A stretch of DNA of 64,000 bases from CAZUMW01 sp964621615 (lineage in GTDB: Bacteria > Desulfobacterota > WTBG01 > CAIYCZ01 > CAIRTM01). Of this stretch, positions 1 through 9,299 are shown piece by piece. The notes beneath the pieces were generated by a model that made no database searches, was not told the DNA's origin, and saw nothing but the letters and a program-made list of their open reading frames with translations. A program made the position numbers and the translations under genes. Every line of letters begins with the position of its first letter. Position 1 is the first letter of the stretch. The stretch covers positions 1 through 64,000 of the forward strand of contig CAZUMW010000018.1 in assembly GCA_964621615.1 (NCBI GenBank), written 5' to 3'.

Positions 1-634
1 AGTTCTTTTTGTGATGATCTGCGATAACCTGCTGCAGGGGCCCGGGCAGACCCCATTTGCGGGCAAGCAGCCTTCCAACCTCGCAGTGATTGACGCCAAG
101 AATCGAGGTCTCGACAACATGAGAATAGGCATCCGGCTGCTCGTTCATAATGCGCTCGACCTCGCCGTACTCATCCGGATAAAACTGCACCATCATAAGC
201 TTGCCCACATCATGAATCAGCCCTCCGACCAGAGCCTCCTCTGTCGGCTGATAGCCTATTTTCTCCGCCAGCAGCTCGGCGCACACCCCGGTGGCAAGCG
301 AGTGCTCCCAGAAATTTTTCAGGAGCGGTTCTTTTATGAGCTTGGACAGGCTGTTGTAGGCGATAAGGCCGAAGGCTATATTTTTCACCGAGGCAAAGCC
401 AAGGACGACGATGGCCTGCGTAATCGTGGATATTTTGCCGTAAAAACCGTAATAGGCGGAATTGGCTATGCTGAGAATTTTGGTGGTCAGCGCCTGGTCT
501 TTTAAAACAATGTCCGCGAGATCCTGGGCGCTCGAAGATTCATCAGACGTAACCTTGTGAACCTGAACCAGCATCTGGGGGAAGACCTGGAAGTTAAAGC
601 GGTCAATTTTTTTTTCAATCTGCTTTAAATTCAT
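1..634 (-). CDS. HDOD-domain signalling protein (C-terminus cut by window edge)
   Basis: An open minus-strand frame of 211 codons runs off the left edge without a stop. It starts MNLKQIEKKIDRFNFQVFPQ and has the layout of an HDOD domain: a helical N-terminal part with SIANSAYYGF (about residues 55-64) and GLIHDVGKLMM with the HD pair at residues 141-142. HDOD proteins are helical, HD-GYP-related modules, usually without hydrolase activity, that act as scaffolds in chemotaxis, motility and other signalling. The ATG lies 4 bases after the stop of the upstream DUF218 gene, so the two are probably co-transcribed. Partner domains, if any, lie beyond base 1. Confidence 0.9.
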   Translation of the reverse strand, partial: MNLKQIEKKIDRFNFQVFPQMLVQVHKVTSDESSSAQDLADIVLKDQALTTKILSIANSAYYGFYGKISTITQAIVVLGFASVKNIAFGLIAYNSLSKLIKEPLLKNFWEHSLATGVCAELLAEKIGYQPTEEALVGGLIHDVGKLMMVQFYPDEYGEVERIMNEQPDAYSHVVETSILGVNHCEVGRLLARKWGLPGPLQQVIADHHKKN

Positions 635-638
635 GGCG

Positions 639-1283
639 CTAATAATTCTCAATAAAATCAGGGTTTTTATCTGTCAGGAGATAAACAGCATATTTTACCG
701 GCTCGAGAATATAGGCGGATATGCCCAGATCCGTTTTCCACCAGTTTGAGCTTGAAAATACGTCATTTTCAGCCCCGGAAACCTCCACGCGCACCGGCGT
801 GCCTGAAAAAACCTTCTGAAACGCGTACAGGGCACGCCGCGTATGATATACATCGGTCACTATAATAATATGGTTAAATGATTTCTCCGCACAGTACCGG
901 CGCAGATCATAGGCCTCATCAAACGTTGAGGTTGCGCCGTCCGTGCGCGAAGGCACAACGGCGACCGGAACCCGGACATTGAGATGCTCCTGCAGCGCGC
1001 GGGCATTATCTAATTCCGTACACAGCACTCCCTCAAGACCTGCGCTTCTGCTCGCAGTTTGGGTCAGGAGGATCCGCGGCGCATATCCCGCCCGGCACAG
1101 CGACACGGCATGGGGAAAGCGTGTTTCTATGCCGCCGCCGAGCACAACAGCGGCATCCGCTCCCCTGGTGGCAGTCGTTACAGAAAAAAAGCGGGCCCAC
1201 GCTGTCAGAAAAAGCGGGTGGCAGTAATATGCAAGGAGCGCAAGGCCTGCTAATACGGCCCCAAAAAGCACTGTTTTTTTCAT
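639..1283 (-). CDS. DUF218/YdcF-SanA family membrane-anchored protein
   Basis: The 214-residue protein has one N-terminal membrane segment (residues 4-30) and then a DUF218 domain recognisable from AAVVLGGGIETRF, the RILLTQTAS strand and the IIVTDVYHTRRA motif near residue 145. Family members (YdcF, SanA, ElyC) sit in the inner membrane with the domain outside and are linked to envelope integrity or peptidoglycan-precursor metabolism; the chemistry is largely unknown. It ends 4 bases before the HDOD gene and probably shares its transcript. The ATG has only a weak purine-rich ribosome-binding site. Confidence 0.88.
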   Translation of the reverse strand: MKKTVLFGAVLAGLALLAYYCHPLFLTAWARFFSVTTATRGADAAVVLGGGIETRFPHAVSLCRAGYAPRILLTQTASRSAGLEGVLCTELDNARALQEHLNVRVPVAVVPSRTDGATSTFDEAYDLRRYCAEKSFNHIIIVTDVYHTRRALYAFQKVFSGTPVRVEVSGAENDVFSSSNWWKTDLGISAYILEPVKYAVYLLTDKNPDFIENY

Positions 1284-1316
1284 ACCGGTCCGATTATACC
1301 AAAGCGCTGTTTGTGC

Positions 1317-2066
1317 TCAGCTGAAGGCGCCCGTATTGTGCGCTTTGTGACTGCTGAGCATACGGGCAAGGGTAGCGGAGGGGATCACTCCCTTTTCGAG
1401 GAAAAACTCGCCGATTTTCCGTTGCATGCGTCGCTGCTTGCCGATAAGAGCGATGTGCTCAAAACCCGTAATATACCCCATCCTGAGAGCACACTCGCCG
1501 AATTTTTCACCGACTGTTTTGGACCGCAGAACACGCACAATATCCTCGCTGCTCAAAAGGCCCCACTGCTGCGCTATCTGACCGATTCTCGGCCGGTGCT
1601 TCCGCTGCCAGGATATAGCTTCAATCAGCGTCATCCATGATATGGCGCCTGAATAATACAGATACTGGCCGAACAGCAGGTGCCTGCGGGGAATGCCTCC
1701 GGTATAGAAATGATCCGATGCACTCTGATTTTTCCGGTATCCCGACGGGGAGGGGCGGGATGCTGTGCGCTTCGGCCGATACCGGTTCCCGGCGGGGTTA
1801 CTTACAATGGTGTGCCTGTTGTGCTGCAGAAAATCAAGCAGCACCTCATATGCCTTGCGAACCTCCCGAAACTCCCGCGACAGCTGCTCAGGATAGAGCC
1901 CCAGGGTCTTTGCCCGGTCCGGATGGGTTTCAAAGGCTCGTTTCCGGTATGCCGCTTTGAGCCCGATGGGGCGTATATAGCGCAGAAATTCCATGGATAC
2001 CCGCGTTTCCGGGCCGAATATTGTCTTGCATGCATGAAACAGCTCAGCGGCTGACGGCTGGCACAT
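1317..2066 (-). CDS. J-domain protein with tandem GspE-N-like helical repeats
   Basis: The 249-residue protein carries a J-domain-like segment near the N-terminus: LKAAYRKRAFETHPDRA with the HPD triad at residues 48-50, followed by FREVRKAYEVLLDFL. The J domain normally stimulates DnaK ATPase. Instead of a Gly/Phe region, the C-terminal half (about 125-245) has two similar helical units of the type FGxYLxxxGxI...RIGQIAQQWGLLS. They resemble the N-terminal domain of type II secretion/pilus ATPases (GspE/MshE). A basic Ser/Arg-rich linker (95-120) joins the halves. The client is unknown. No strong ribosome-binding site precedes the ATG. Confidence 0.8.
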   Translation of the reverse strand: MCQPSAAELFHACKTIFGPETRVSMEFLRYIRPIGLKAAYRKRAFETHPDRAKTLGLYPEQLSREFREVRKAYEVLLDFLQHNRHTIVSNPAGNRYRPKRTASRPSPSGYRKNQSASDHFYTGGIPRRHLLFGQYLYYSGAISWMTLIEAISWQRKHRPRIGQIAQQWGLLSSEDIVRVLRSKTVGEKFGECALRMGYITGFEHIALIGKQRRMQRKIGEFFLEKGVIPSATLARMLSSHKAHNTGAFS

Positions 2067-2256
2067 GATAGAAGCTGTGTTTGTGCATAGAATGGGTGAG
2101 AATTATGGTTATCCCGCCGCGGCGCGCCGCAGCGGTTAGCACAAAAGGAAACAACTCTGAAAAGATAGCAACATATGGTATCTGTATCAAGCAGAAAATA
2201 CCGTGGGCCGAAACGGAGAAGGCCGCACATGGCAACGGGCGGGGAGCTCTTGCCAA

Positions 2257-2297
2257 TAAAAAAAACCGCAAACGATCACGATTGGTCTAAATGCGGT
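2257..2297 (-). terminator. Rho-independent terminator after the FmdB-type gene
   Basis: On the minus strand ACCGCA (2297-2292) and TGCGGT (2270-2265) form a stem with a 21-base loop, followed directly by a run of U residues. It lies 65 bases downstream of the zinc-ribbon gene stop and would end that short transcript. The long loop makes it weaker than average. Confidence 0.6.
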
Positions 2298-2361
2298 GCA
2301 CGGGGCTTTCCGGCTTTATCCTGAAATGCACCGGCAGCGAATCAAACACCCTCCGGGAAAA

Positions 2362-2709
2362 TCAGGCCGCCTGTCCGGCAGTTTTAGCTTCTGCAGACGT
2401 TGATGACTTTTCTTTTTTTTCTGACGATGAAGCCTTGTCAGCAGAAGCGGGCTCTTTGGTTTCTGCCTTGTCGGAAGAGTCTTCTTTCTGGCTGGCTTTT
2501 TTTGCTCCGTTACCGTTGCTGCTGTCTTTTTTAGCATAATCGGTAACATACCATCCTGACCCCTTCAGATGGAATGTGCAATTTGAAATCAGCTTCCGTA
2601 TGTTAGGGCTGTTACAATGAGCGCATGCTGTTATCGGAGGGTCATTAACCCCGAGGAACTGTTCGAACATCCTTCCGCAGTCTTTACATTCATATTCGTA
2701 TATCGGCAC
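2362..2709 (-). CDS. FmdB-family zinc-ribbon protein
   Basis: The 115-residue protein begins MPIYEYECKDCGRMFE and has the two CxxC knuckles of the FmdB zinc ribbon (Cys8/Cys11 and Cys29/Cys32), followed by the conserved F-LKGSGWYVTDY segment. The remainder is a low-complexity Lys/Glu/Ser/Ala tail typical of the family. The cellular role is not established; the FmdB name comes from a regulator associated with formamidase/acetamidase genes. The start is GTG at 2709, with GGAGG 8 bases upstream. A near-perfect sigma70 promoter and a terminator frame it as a single-gene unit. Confidence 0.92.
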   Translation of the reverse strand: MPIYEYECKDCGRMFEQFLGVNDPPITACAHCNSPNIRKLISNCTFHLKGSGWYVTDYAKKDSSNGNGAKKASQKEDSSDKAETKEPASADKASSSEKKEKSSTSAEAKTAGQAA

Positions 2710-2753
2710 TGTAGGCTCCTCCCGTTTCTTGGTATACGGTTTTTAGCGTTAAA

Positions 2754-2782
2754 ATTATAAACATCAATACGGAAATTGTCAA
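2754..2782 (-). promoter_or_regulatory. Consensus sigma70 promoter for the FmdB-type gene
   Basis: Reading the minus strand, TTGACA (2782-2777), a 17-base spacer and TATAAT (2759-2754) match both consensus hexamers exactly. The -10 box lies 45 bases before the GTG start at 2709. This is the best promoter match in the window. Confidence 0.85.
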
Positions 2783-2813
2783 GTTTGCTCTATAAATGAA
2801 ACGCTTCCGCCCC

Positions 2814-4118
2814 TCAGGACAGTTCGCCATCGCCTCTGAGCCGTCCCGCCAGGCTACGGGCCTGCAGCAGACAGTCCTCCATTGAGGCATACATCCATGA
2901 CCCGTAGCGGCCGGCACAATGCACCCCGCACCCCGAAAGATAGGATAACAGCGCCGGCAGGTTTTTCTCCCTGAAGGAGTTATACACAACATATGCATAG
3001 GGTATCTTTGCATAATGCACTGTTGCAATCCGGTCATCCGGATACAGCATCCCGCATGTGCGCAATGCTCCCAGGCAGCTGTCCAGCAGGGTCTCAGCAT
3101 CAATGTGCTGATCCGGCACGGAGGACACTTCTATATAAAAAGAGCTCGTGTCCGGGGGAGCCATATGCGGCGAAAAGTGAGAATAGCAGCCGACGCGGTA
3201 AAAAGGGTATGCCGGCTCCGGAAAATATATCCAGTGATAGGGAGTGACACCGCTTCTGCAGACACCGATGTTTATATTATGCACCGTAACAAATGAAAGC
3301 CGGGATGCAATTGTTTTATACTGCTCCGGCATATCCTCAACCATGGCAGCCAATTCAGGCAGCGGGACAGTTGAAACCAGCTGATCATAGCCGACCGATT
3401 CGCCATCCGCAAGCCTGATGCTCCGCCGTGCAAGATTTAGCCCTACGGCTTTTTTGCCGCAGCTGAGGCTGGGGGAAACGGTGCGGGCAAGCCCTTCGAC
3501 AAGCGCACCGATACCCCCGCTAACGGGATAGAGAAAGCGGGCATTGTAGCCCATGCCGGTATTCGGCATGTTCAGCGCGCCGCTGAGCACTTCTCTAAGG
3601 GTGGGACGCGGAATCGACCGGCCGGTCCAGTCAATTGTCAGGGTATCGAGATCCGCTCTCCACAGCTTGGCGTTGTAGGGGAAAAAAAAGTGCCTGCACA
3701 TACCATCCCCGAACCGGGCGCGCAGCCACTGCTTAAATGAAACGGCACCGGCACCCTCTCCCCGGGCACCGGCGGACGCCTCGATAAACCCCTCGACACA
3801 TTCCAGCACCACCTCGGGAGGCAGCCCGTGAAGGTTTGCCTGGAAGGGATAGTGCAGATACTGCCCATGCGTAAACACGGCAGCATTGCGGTCAATAGCC
3901 CCAAGCCCCCCCTTAACCATGCGGCCGACAAGATTCCAGACACCGTCATCGCGAACGTGCAGCAGATGTCCGGTGAAATCAAACGTAAAGCCGCCCTGCA
4001 CATGCGAGCGGCACAGCCCTCCGGGAGTCCGCTCCTTCTCAAAGATATGAAACGGGACAGTCCCCAGATAATAGCCGACAGCAAGGCCGGTAAGGCCTCC
4101 CCCGAGTACGGCGATCAC
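2814..4118 (-). CDS. FAD-dependent amine oxidase/protoporphyrinogen-oxidase-like protein
   Basis: A Rossmann dinucleotide-binding motif opens the protein (VLGGGLTGLAVGYYLG), followed by the FEKERTPGGLCRS second FAD loop, as in UDP-galactopyranose-mutase- and PPO-like flavoproteins of polysaccharide clusters. The C-terminal SGCGVHCAGRYGSWMYASMED is the usual FAD-closing motif. The substrate is unknown; position after a GT4 and a WecA-type gene suggests a sugar-nucleotide or lipid-linked sugar. Two in-frame GTG starts exist (4124 and 4118). I prefer 4118 because GGAG lies 7 bases upstream of it, against 1 base for the other. Confidence 0.85.
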   Translation of the reverse strand: MIAVLGGGLTGLAVGYYLGTVPFHIFEKERTPGGLCRSHVQGGFTFDFTGHLLHVRDDGVWNLVGRMVKGGLGAIDRNAAVFTHGQYLHYPFQANLHGLPPEVVLECVEGFIEASAGARGEGAGAVSFKQWLRARFGDGMCRHFFFPYNAKLWRADLDTLTIDWTGRSIPRPTLREVLSGALNMPNTGMGYNARFLYPVSGGIGALVEGLARTVSPSLSCGKKAVGLNLARRSIRLADGESVGYDQLVSTVPLPELAAMVEDMPEQYKTIASRLSFVTVHNINIGVCRSGVTPYHWIYFPEPAYPFYRVGCYSHFSPHMAPPDTSSFYIEVSSVPDQHIDAETLLDSCLGALRTCGMLYPDDRIATVHYAKIPYAYVVYNSFREKNLPALLSYLSGCGVHCAGRYGSWMYASMEDCLLQARSLAGRLRGDGELS

Positions 4119-4170
4119 GAACACACTCCCTTCACGCTATATATGCGCAACGGTATGACATGCACAAGGG

Positions 4171-5166
4171 TTATTCCATGACGATCTTCTGCAGAAAGTA
4201 CCCCGCTGCAAGAAACGCGCTGCCGAGCACGCCGACGACAGCGAGCGGCACAGCGGCAGACCTGCTCAGCATCATCGCAATTCCCAGCGCACCCAGCATC
4301 AGGCACATCCCATAGACAAACACCACGGTCTGTTCCGTGGTGAGCTTCCACCTTCGCAGCCTCAAGGCAAAATGATCCGGGCTTCCCTGCATCACCGGCC
4401 TGCCGTTTCGCCAGCGGACGTACATGACAAATGCGGTATCAAAAAGGGGTACCCCAAGTATAACCGGCGGCGCAAGACAGCCCAGCATGTTGTTCTCAGT
4501 GTAGCTGCCGATCATGGCAAGCGAGCCAAGCATCAGCCCCAGAAACATGCTTCCCGTATCGCCGAGATAGATGCGGGCCGGCCGGAAGTTAAAGCGCAAA
4601 AACCCAAGCAGCGCCCCTGCAAGGGTCACTGCCATAATAGCGATCATAGCGCGTTCGTTCAACACGCTGACCACAAACAGCACGCCGGCTATTATACAGG
4701 CCGACCCGGCTGAAAGGCCGTCCATAATATCGATAATATTAAAGGCGTTAATGGTCGCCATCAGCCAGATAAAGGTCAGCGCGATACACACCGGCGGCGG
4801 AATAAATACAATCTGTATAAAAATGCCCGACTTGATCAGGACAAACACAGCAACTGCCTGGCCGGCGAGCTTCAGTTTGGGCCCCAAAGGGCGCAAATCA
4901 TCTATAATGCCGATCAATATGACGATGGTGCCTCCCAGAAGAAGCCCCAGCACCTCCCTGCTGAACGTAAAGGTCAGCGAAAGGGTAAAAAGAAACGATA
5001 AATACACAGCGAGCCCGCCCAGATACGCTACCGGGCGCCGGTGATTTTTCAGCCTGCCGTCAGGGTGATCGACGATCTCGTAGGCTATCGCCGCCTCGAT
5101 AACAAAGGGGGTCATATACAGGCATAAACACACAGCAAGCACAAAGCTCAATATATACAGAAGCAC
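4171..5166 (-). CDS. MraY/WecA-family polyprenyl-phosphate sugar-1-phosphate transferase
   Basis: This 331-residue polytopic protein (about ten hydrophobic segments) has the family motifs in order: HRRPVAYLGGLAVY, GIIDDLRPLG with the DD pair, NAFNIIDIMDGLSAG (NxxNxxDxxDGL), YLGDTGSMFLG and DHFALRLRR. Such enzymes move a phospho-N-acetylhexosamine from a UDP-sugar to undecaprenyl phosphate, starting O-antigen, enterobacterial common antigen or teichoic-acid-like polymers at the inner membrane. It starts with GTG, with GGAGG 8 bases upstream, 3 bases after the GT4 stop. The exact acceptor and sugar cannot be read from sequence. Confidence 0.93.
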   Translation of the reverse strand: MLLYILSFVLAVCLCLYMTPFVIEAAIAYEIVDHPDGRLKNHRRPVAYLGGLAVYLSFLFTLSLTFTFSREVLGLLLGGTIVILIGIIDDLRPLGPKLKLAGQAVAVFVLIKSGIFIQIVFIPPPVCIALTFIWLMATINAFNIIDIMDGLSAGSACIIAGVLFVVSVLNERAMIAIMAVTLAGALLGFLRFNFRPARIYLGDTGSMFLGLMLGSLAMIGSYTENNMLGCLAPPVILGVPLFDTAFVMYVRWRNGRPVMQGSPDHFALRLRRWKLTTEQTVVFVYGMCLMLGALGIAMMLSRSAAVPLAVVGVLGSAFLAAGYFLQKIVME

Positions 5167-5169
5167 CGT

Positions 5170-6297
5170 TCATTCCTCCTGCTGCCGGCACAGCCGGCAA
5201 TACAGATCCGTTGTGCGGGCAAACGTGCTCTCAAAGACAAAATGCTCACGGACGCGCTGTGCGCCGCGCTGCCCCATCCGGGCCGCTTCCAGCGGCCGGC
5301 TGCACAGCCTGCTCAGCGCATCGGCAAGCGCGCCCGGGTCGCCGGGCTCGCACAGCAGGCCGGTTCTTCCGTCCAGCACCACCTCATCGATACCGGGTAT
5401 GCGCGAGGCCACAACCGGCTTTCCGGCCGCCATTGCCTCCAGCACAGCGTTGGGAAGGCCCTCCCACAAAGAGGGCATCGCGATAATATCGCTTTCGGCC
5501 ATACGCTGCCCGACGCTGTCTGAAACGCCCATAAACATGACGCGGCTTTCCAGCTGCTCGCGCTGCACCATATCGCAAAGGCGCTGCTCGTCGGGCCCCT
5601 CGCCGTAAAAATAGATCCGGAAATCACAGCCCTTGCGGCGCAGCAGGCCGGCTGCCCTGATTAAAATATCATGGCCTTTCTGTTTGTCAAATCTGCCGAA
5701 CAGGGCGATCGATACCGGCCCGGCTCCGCTTCCGCCGGGCGGTGCGGGTGATGCGGCGGCGGTAATCCGATCGCTCTCGATTCCGTTGTAAATAGTAACG
5801 ATTTTTTCATCCGGAACATGCAGCTGGTCACGGATATAGGCGTGCGCCGCTTCAGACACCGCGGTGTAGGCTGTCACCAGCGGGGCGGTTAGCCGGTCGG
5901 CAATAGTTTTCAACCGGCAGCCGGGCTCAACCACTCTGATCGAGCAAATGCACACAGGGCGCCCTGCAGCCGCAGCTGCAAGCCGGGACAGCATATTTGC
6001 CCGGAAAAGGAAGGAGTGCACTATGTGCGGCCGCGTCCGGCGAATCACCTTTACAAGGCCCATAAGCGCAGGCACAAACGTGAGCGCGGCGCGCAGCCCG
6101 CCGGACTCGCTCAGCCCGAGGCAATAGAAGCCCTCTGCGTGTCGCGCCAGCTTATCTGCATATCCTCCCGGTTTTTTAACCGAGCAGACGAACGGGCGAT
6201 AGCGGCGCCTGTCCAGGTTGCGAACTAGCTGATAAAGCGCTTTTTCCGTACCGCCGATATTCGTACTGGTAACGACATATAAAATGCGCACGCTCAA
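5170..6297 (-). CDS. GT4-family glycosyltransferase
   Basis: The 375-residue GT-B protein opens with ILYVVTSTNIGGTEKALYQL, a typical acceptor-site loop with a GGTE motif. Its C-terminal half has FGRFDKQKGHDILIRA and the E-x7-E donor-site signature in WEGLPNAVLEAMAAGKPVVAS. It should transfer a sugar from a nucleotide donor onto a lipid-linked or polysaccharide acceptor in the cytoplasm. It overlaps the isomerase gene by 4 bases (ATGA) and is followed after 3 bases by the WecA-type gene, so these genes form one operon. Donor specificity is unknown. Confidence 0.93.
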   Translation of the reverse strand: MSVRILYVVTSTNIGGTEKALYQLVRNLDRRRYRPFVCSVKKPGGYADKLARHAEGFYCLGLSESGGLRAALTFVPALMGLVKVIRRTRPHIVHSFLFRANMLSRLAAAAAGRPVCICSIRVVEPGCRLKTIADRLTAPLVTAYTAVSEAAHAYIRDQLHVPDEKIVTIYNGIESDRITAAASPAPPGGSGAGPVSIALFGRFDKQKGHDILIRAAGLLRRKGCDFRIYFYGEGPDEQRLCDMVQREQLESRVMFMGVSDSVGQRMAESDIIAMPSLWEGLPNAVLEAMAAGKPVVASRIPGIDEVVLDGRTGLLCEPGDPGALADALSRLCSRPLEAARMGQRGAQRVREHFVFESTFARTTDLYCRLCRQQEE

Positions 6298-7097
6298 CCC
6301 GGATCAGCTGATGCTCTTTTATAGCGCTGAATAACCGTGCGGGCATTATCCATAACCACCGGGGGCTCGGCCAGCACCTCAATGGACACGGTTGCACCGG
6401 GCACATGCCGATACAGCGCATCAAAAAACGAATCAAAATCTATCGTTCCCTGCCCCACCGGAAGGTGATCGTCTGCAGCTGCGCTGTTGTCATGCAGGTG
6501 AACATGCCTGAGCCGCCCCTGCATCCTGCAAACCCACTCCGGAAGCGGCATTTTTGAGCGCAGGTGCGCATGCCCCACATCCAGGCACAGGCCGAGATAT
6601 TCGCTGCCGACCCGGTCGGCAAGAGCTGTCATGGTATCGGGAGTGCGCTCGATAACATTTTCAAGCACAACCTGAACCCCGATATCGGCATATCGCCCTA
6701 TTTCACGCTGCCAGAACGCGGCCGCCGCGTCGAGCCATGCATCGGCAAGGGAAAAGCGGTCGGCAGTGTGGGACAGCCCGCTGTGCAGGACAAGCGTATC
6801 AGGCCGCAGGCGCCTGGCCATGTCAAAGGTCATGTCCATCCGGCGGCGAACAGCCTCGCTGATGATCCAGTCCCTGCACTCATAGTCTATCCCCGCATAA
6901 GGGCCGTGCACAGCCACCGTACCCTTTACAATGCGCCGGATCCGCTCATGCTGCTCGACAACACGGCTCCAGTGCTCAGGGGAAAGCACGGCCGTTCGGT
7001 CATAATTCTGCAGCTCGATGCCGTCTGCAAAAGATTCAACAATCGGAACGTACTGCTCCTCGGAAGCCTCGCCGTATCCGCATATAATAAATTTCAT
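6294..7097 (-). CDS. Sugar-phosphate isomerase/epimerase-type TIM-barrel protein
   Basis: The protein matches the xylose-isomerase-like/AP-endonuclease-2 TIM barrel: VAVHGPYAG, LVLHSGLSHT, VVLENVIERT, GLCLDVGHAHL and HVHLHDN supply the His/Glu/Asp metal ligands expected around the barrel. Relatives isomerise or epimerise sugars, inositols or keto acids using a divalent metal. An upstream in-frame start exists (7145), but the ATG at 7097 has GGAGG at good spacing and begins the conserved MKFIICGYGE strand, so it is preferred. First gene of the minus-strand polysaccharide operon; the substrate is unknown. Confidence 0.85.
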   Translation of the reverse strand: MKFIICGYGEASEEQYVPIVESFADGIELQNYDRTAVLSPEHWSRVVEQHERIRRIVKGTVAVHGPYAGIDYECRDWIISEAVRRRMDMTFDMARRLRPDTLVLHSGLSHTADRFSLADAWLDAAAAFWQREIGRYADIGVQVVLENVIERTPDTMTALADRVGSEYLGLCLDVGHAHLRSKMPLPEWVCRMQGRLRHVHLHDNSAAADDHLPVGQGTIDFDSFFDALYRHVPGATVSIEVLAEPPVVMDNARTVIQRYKRASADPG

Positions 7098-7289
7098 ATC
7101 GCCTCCGCTGCCGTTTTGACGCCGCTTCGCGCTGCGCAGCAGCAAACATCATTAATGTCCAGAATCAAACGCGTCCAAAATAAATTAAAGCAATAAACGC
7201 CGCACCGGCCAGGGCTTTGATAAAGCTCACACCGTGCTGCTGCATGCATCCACACTCAATACAATCGATCATTCTGCGCGAAAAATAAG

Positions 7290-8405
7290 CTAAAAACTGC
7301 ACCCTATGCTGACTATATATTTTTTCTCCGTGGAATCAATATCTTCAGCCTGTTTCGAGTCATATTCCAGTATGCCCTTGAAGCTGGCATACAGAAATCG
7401 ATTGATATACAGCCTGAGCTCTGCATCGGAAACAAGATAATAATCTGAAAAATCCTCAAATGCCGGCGTGTAATTTACATTCAGCAAAAATTGTGTTTTC
7501 TCATACGGCTTCCAGTCAAGGCTTGTGCCAAGCTGCAAAGACAGATCATTGGTGCGGTCGACTTTTTTGACATAGGCAGGCCGGTCCTCATCATCCTGCT
7601 GCTCATCCTCCTCATCGGAATCGCTTTCTGTATATACCCGCGTTGTGTACTTTTCACGGCGAAGCGACAGCCCTGCATCGGTGCTCCATTTAAGCGCATC
7701 CGATTCAATCCACTGGTAGCCCAGCCCCGTTCCTGCGATAATCCGGTAGTCAAGATCTGCAACATGATCCTTTTTAAACCGCCCGCTGAGATACCAGTAT
7801 ACTTTTTTAGTGAAAAAATAATCATATTTCGCCCAGAGTGTCAGATTTTCCTCGGTTGTTATTTCATCATCCGCGCCGGGGTCATCGTCGGCGTCAGGGT
7901 TATCCTCATAGCCCAGCAGGTACAGGCCGCCGAATTTAAACCGGTGTTTTTTCAGCCGAAGCCCCAGATCAAATGAAGCATTCAGCTGCGTTGACGAGGC
8001 GGTTCCATGGGTGCTGGTAAAGCCGGCGGAAAGGCTTCCCGACCACACAACCGGGGGCGGCGGCAGCGGGTTAACGGCGGCAATGCGTGACACCGGCATG
8101 GTGAGGACTGCGGCGTCCCGGCGATGTATTTCAATCAGCCCGTCATCAGGGCACAAAAGCTCTCCGTCCAGTGTTTCCCCGTCGCTGAGGACCACCTCCC
8201 GCGGGTTGGATGTTTTGATGCGCACGATCCGGGACACATCTGTTGTAACCGTGCCCGCTATCTCGGAGGAGAATACCATTGTGCCCTTCTCAATCCGCTC
8301 CAGCGTCCCCTTCAGCCGTTCCCCGTTTTTGAATACAACCTCATCAGCAAAGCTCTGTGCACAAAAAAGCAGCACTCCGCATGCAACGGCAAAAACCCGA
8401 TACAT
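7290..8405 (-). CDS. DUF481 outer-membrane beta-barrel protein
   Basis: The 371-residue precursor has a signal peptide (MYRVFAVACGVLLFCAQSFA, cleavage probably after residue 20). Next come a small beta domain with DEVVFKNGERLKGTLERIEKG and, from about residue 120, alternating polar/aromatic strands ending YIVSIGCSF. The terminal Phe is typical of Bam-assembled barrels. DUF481 proteins (YdiY-like) are annotated as salt-induced outer-membrane proteins with no established transport substrate. An acidic stretch (DSDEEDEQQDDED, about residue 250) is probably a surface loop. It is monocistronic or leads the polysaccharide operon, with a 192-base gap after it. Confidence 0.88.
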   Translation of the reverse strand: MYRVFAVACGVLLFCAQSFADEVVFKNGERLKGTLERIEKGTMVFSSEIAGTVTTDVSRIVRIKTSNPREVVLSDGETLDGELLCPDDGLIEIHRRDAAVLTMPVSRIAAVNPLPPPPVVWSGSLSAGFTSTHGTASSTQLNASFDLGLRLKKHRFKFGGLYLLGYEDNPDADDDPGADDEITTEENLTLWAKYDYFFTKKVYWYLSGRFKKDHVADLDYRIIAGTGLGYQWIESDALKWSTDAGLSLRREKYTTRVYTESDSDEEDEQQDDEDRPAYVKKVDRTNDLSLQLGTSLDWKPYEKTQFLLNVNYTPAFEDFSDYYLVSDAELRLYINRFLYASFKGILEYDSKQAEDIDSTEKKYIVSIGCSF

Positions 8406-8622
8406 CAGATGCCTCCTGCGTCTCTGTTAACAATTTATATCAGAATACCACTCATCGCGGCCATGTCAACGGGGAACAAACGTTTCACAATAAAAGCGGT
8501 TGTTGTTTATGCAATGACATGTTATTATTTTTCAATTTTTATACGAACCGCGGCGGCGTTTTTTCTGCAGCATGAGAATGAATCGGCAATAGACCGGAGC
8601 CGGCCTACACAGTACGACTTGA

Positions 8623-9096
8623 ATGAAAACAACATATTCTTTTCGAACAGTTATTGATTCCATCCGCCGGCTGCGGGGCGATCCCCACTATATCTCGATG
8701 GGAATGGCCGTGGGCGTTTTTGTCGGCGTCACTCCCACATTCCCCTTTCACACGGCCTTTGCCGTCTCCCTTGCCGCCTTACTGCGCGGCAGCAAGCGCG
8801 CAGCTGCGGTTGCGGTCTGGTTCGCTAACCCGGTTACGATGCCGCTTTTTTATCTCGGGAGCTATAAAACCGGGACATGGCTTCTCGGCGTAGCCCCCGC
8901 GCCCGCGGGCCACACGCTGTCCATCCTTGAAACCGGGGCCGAGCTTGCCTTTGCGCTGATCGCCGGCGGCGCTGTTCTGGGAATTGCTCCGGCAATTGCG
9001 GCATACGCTGCCACCTATGCTGTTATGAAAAAGCGCCGCGCCGCCTGCTCCTTTCTCCGGACCCCCACCCCCAGGCCTCCTGCTCCGGCCCCCTGA
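8623..9096 (+). CDS. DUF2062 small membrane protein
   Basis: The 157-residue protein contains the DUF2062 core: RGDPHYISMGMAVGVFVGVTPTF then PFHTAFAVSLAALLRGSKRAAAVAVWFANPVT, with three to four hydrophobic segments. The family is found next to glycosyltransferases and lipid/polysaccharide genes, but its biochemical role is unknown. The C-terminus is Pro/Thr-rich. It is divergent from the DUF481 gene across a 217-base gap. No convincing Shine-Dalgarno precedes the ATG. Confidence 0.85.
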   Translation: MKTTYSFRTVIDSIRRLRGDPHYISMGMAVGVFVGVTPTFPFHTAFAVSLAALLRGSKRAAAVAVWFANPVTMPLFYLGSYKTGTWLLGVAPAPAGHTLSILETGAELAFALIAGGAVLGIAPAIAAYAATYAVMKKRRAACSFLRTPTPRPPAPAP

Positions 9097-9299
9097 GCAG
9101 AGCGCCTTATCTGCGTACCGGTTGAAACAGCACCCGTTATATGTTATTTTAAAAAAAACTCACCGCATAACCATAAGTACATCATGCGTTTTTTTTTGTC
9201 CTGACTGCGATTTTTAACACCACATAAACACTATCTTAAAATATCCCGGCTATCATTTCGCACAAAACAGCGCTGGGCGCTTTTGTACGGAGCACGCAC

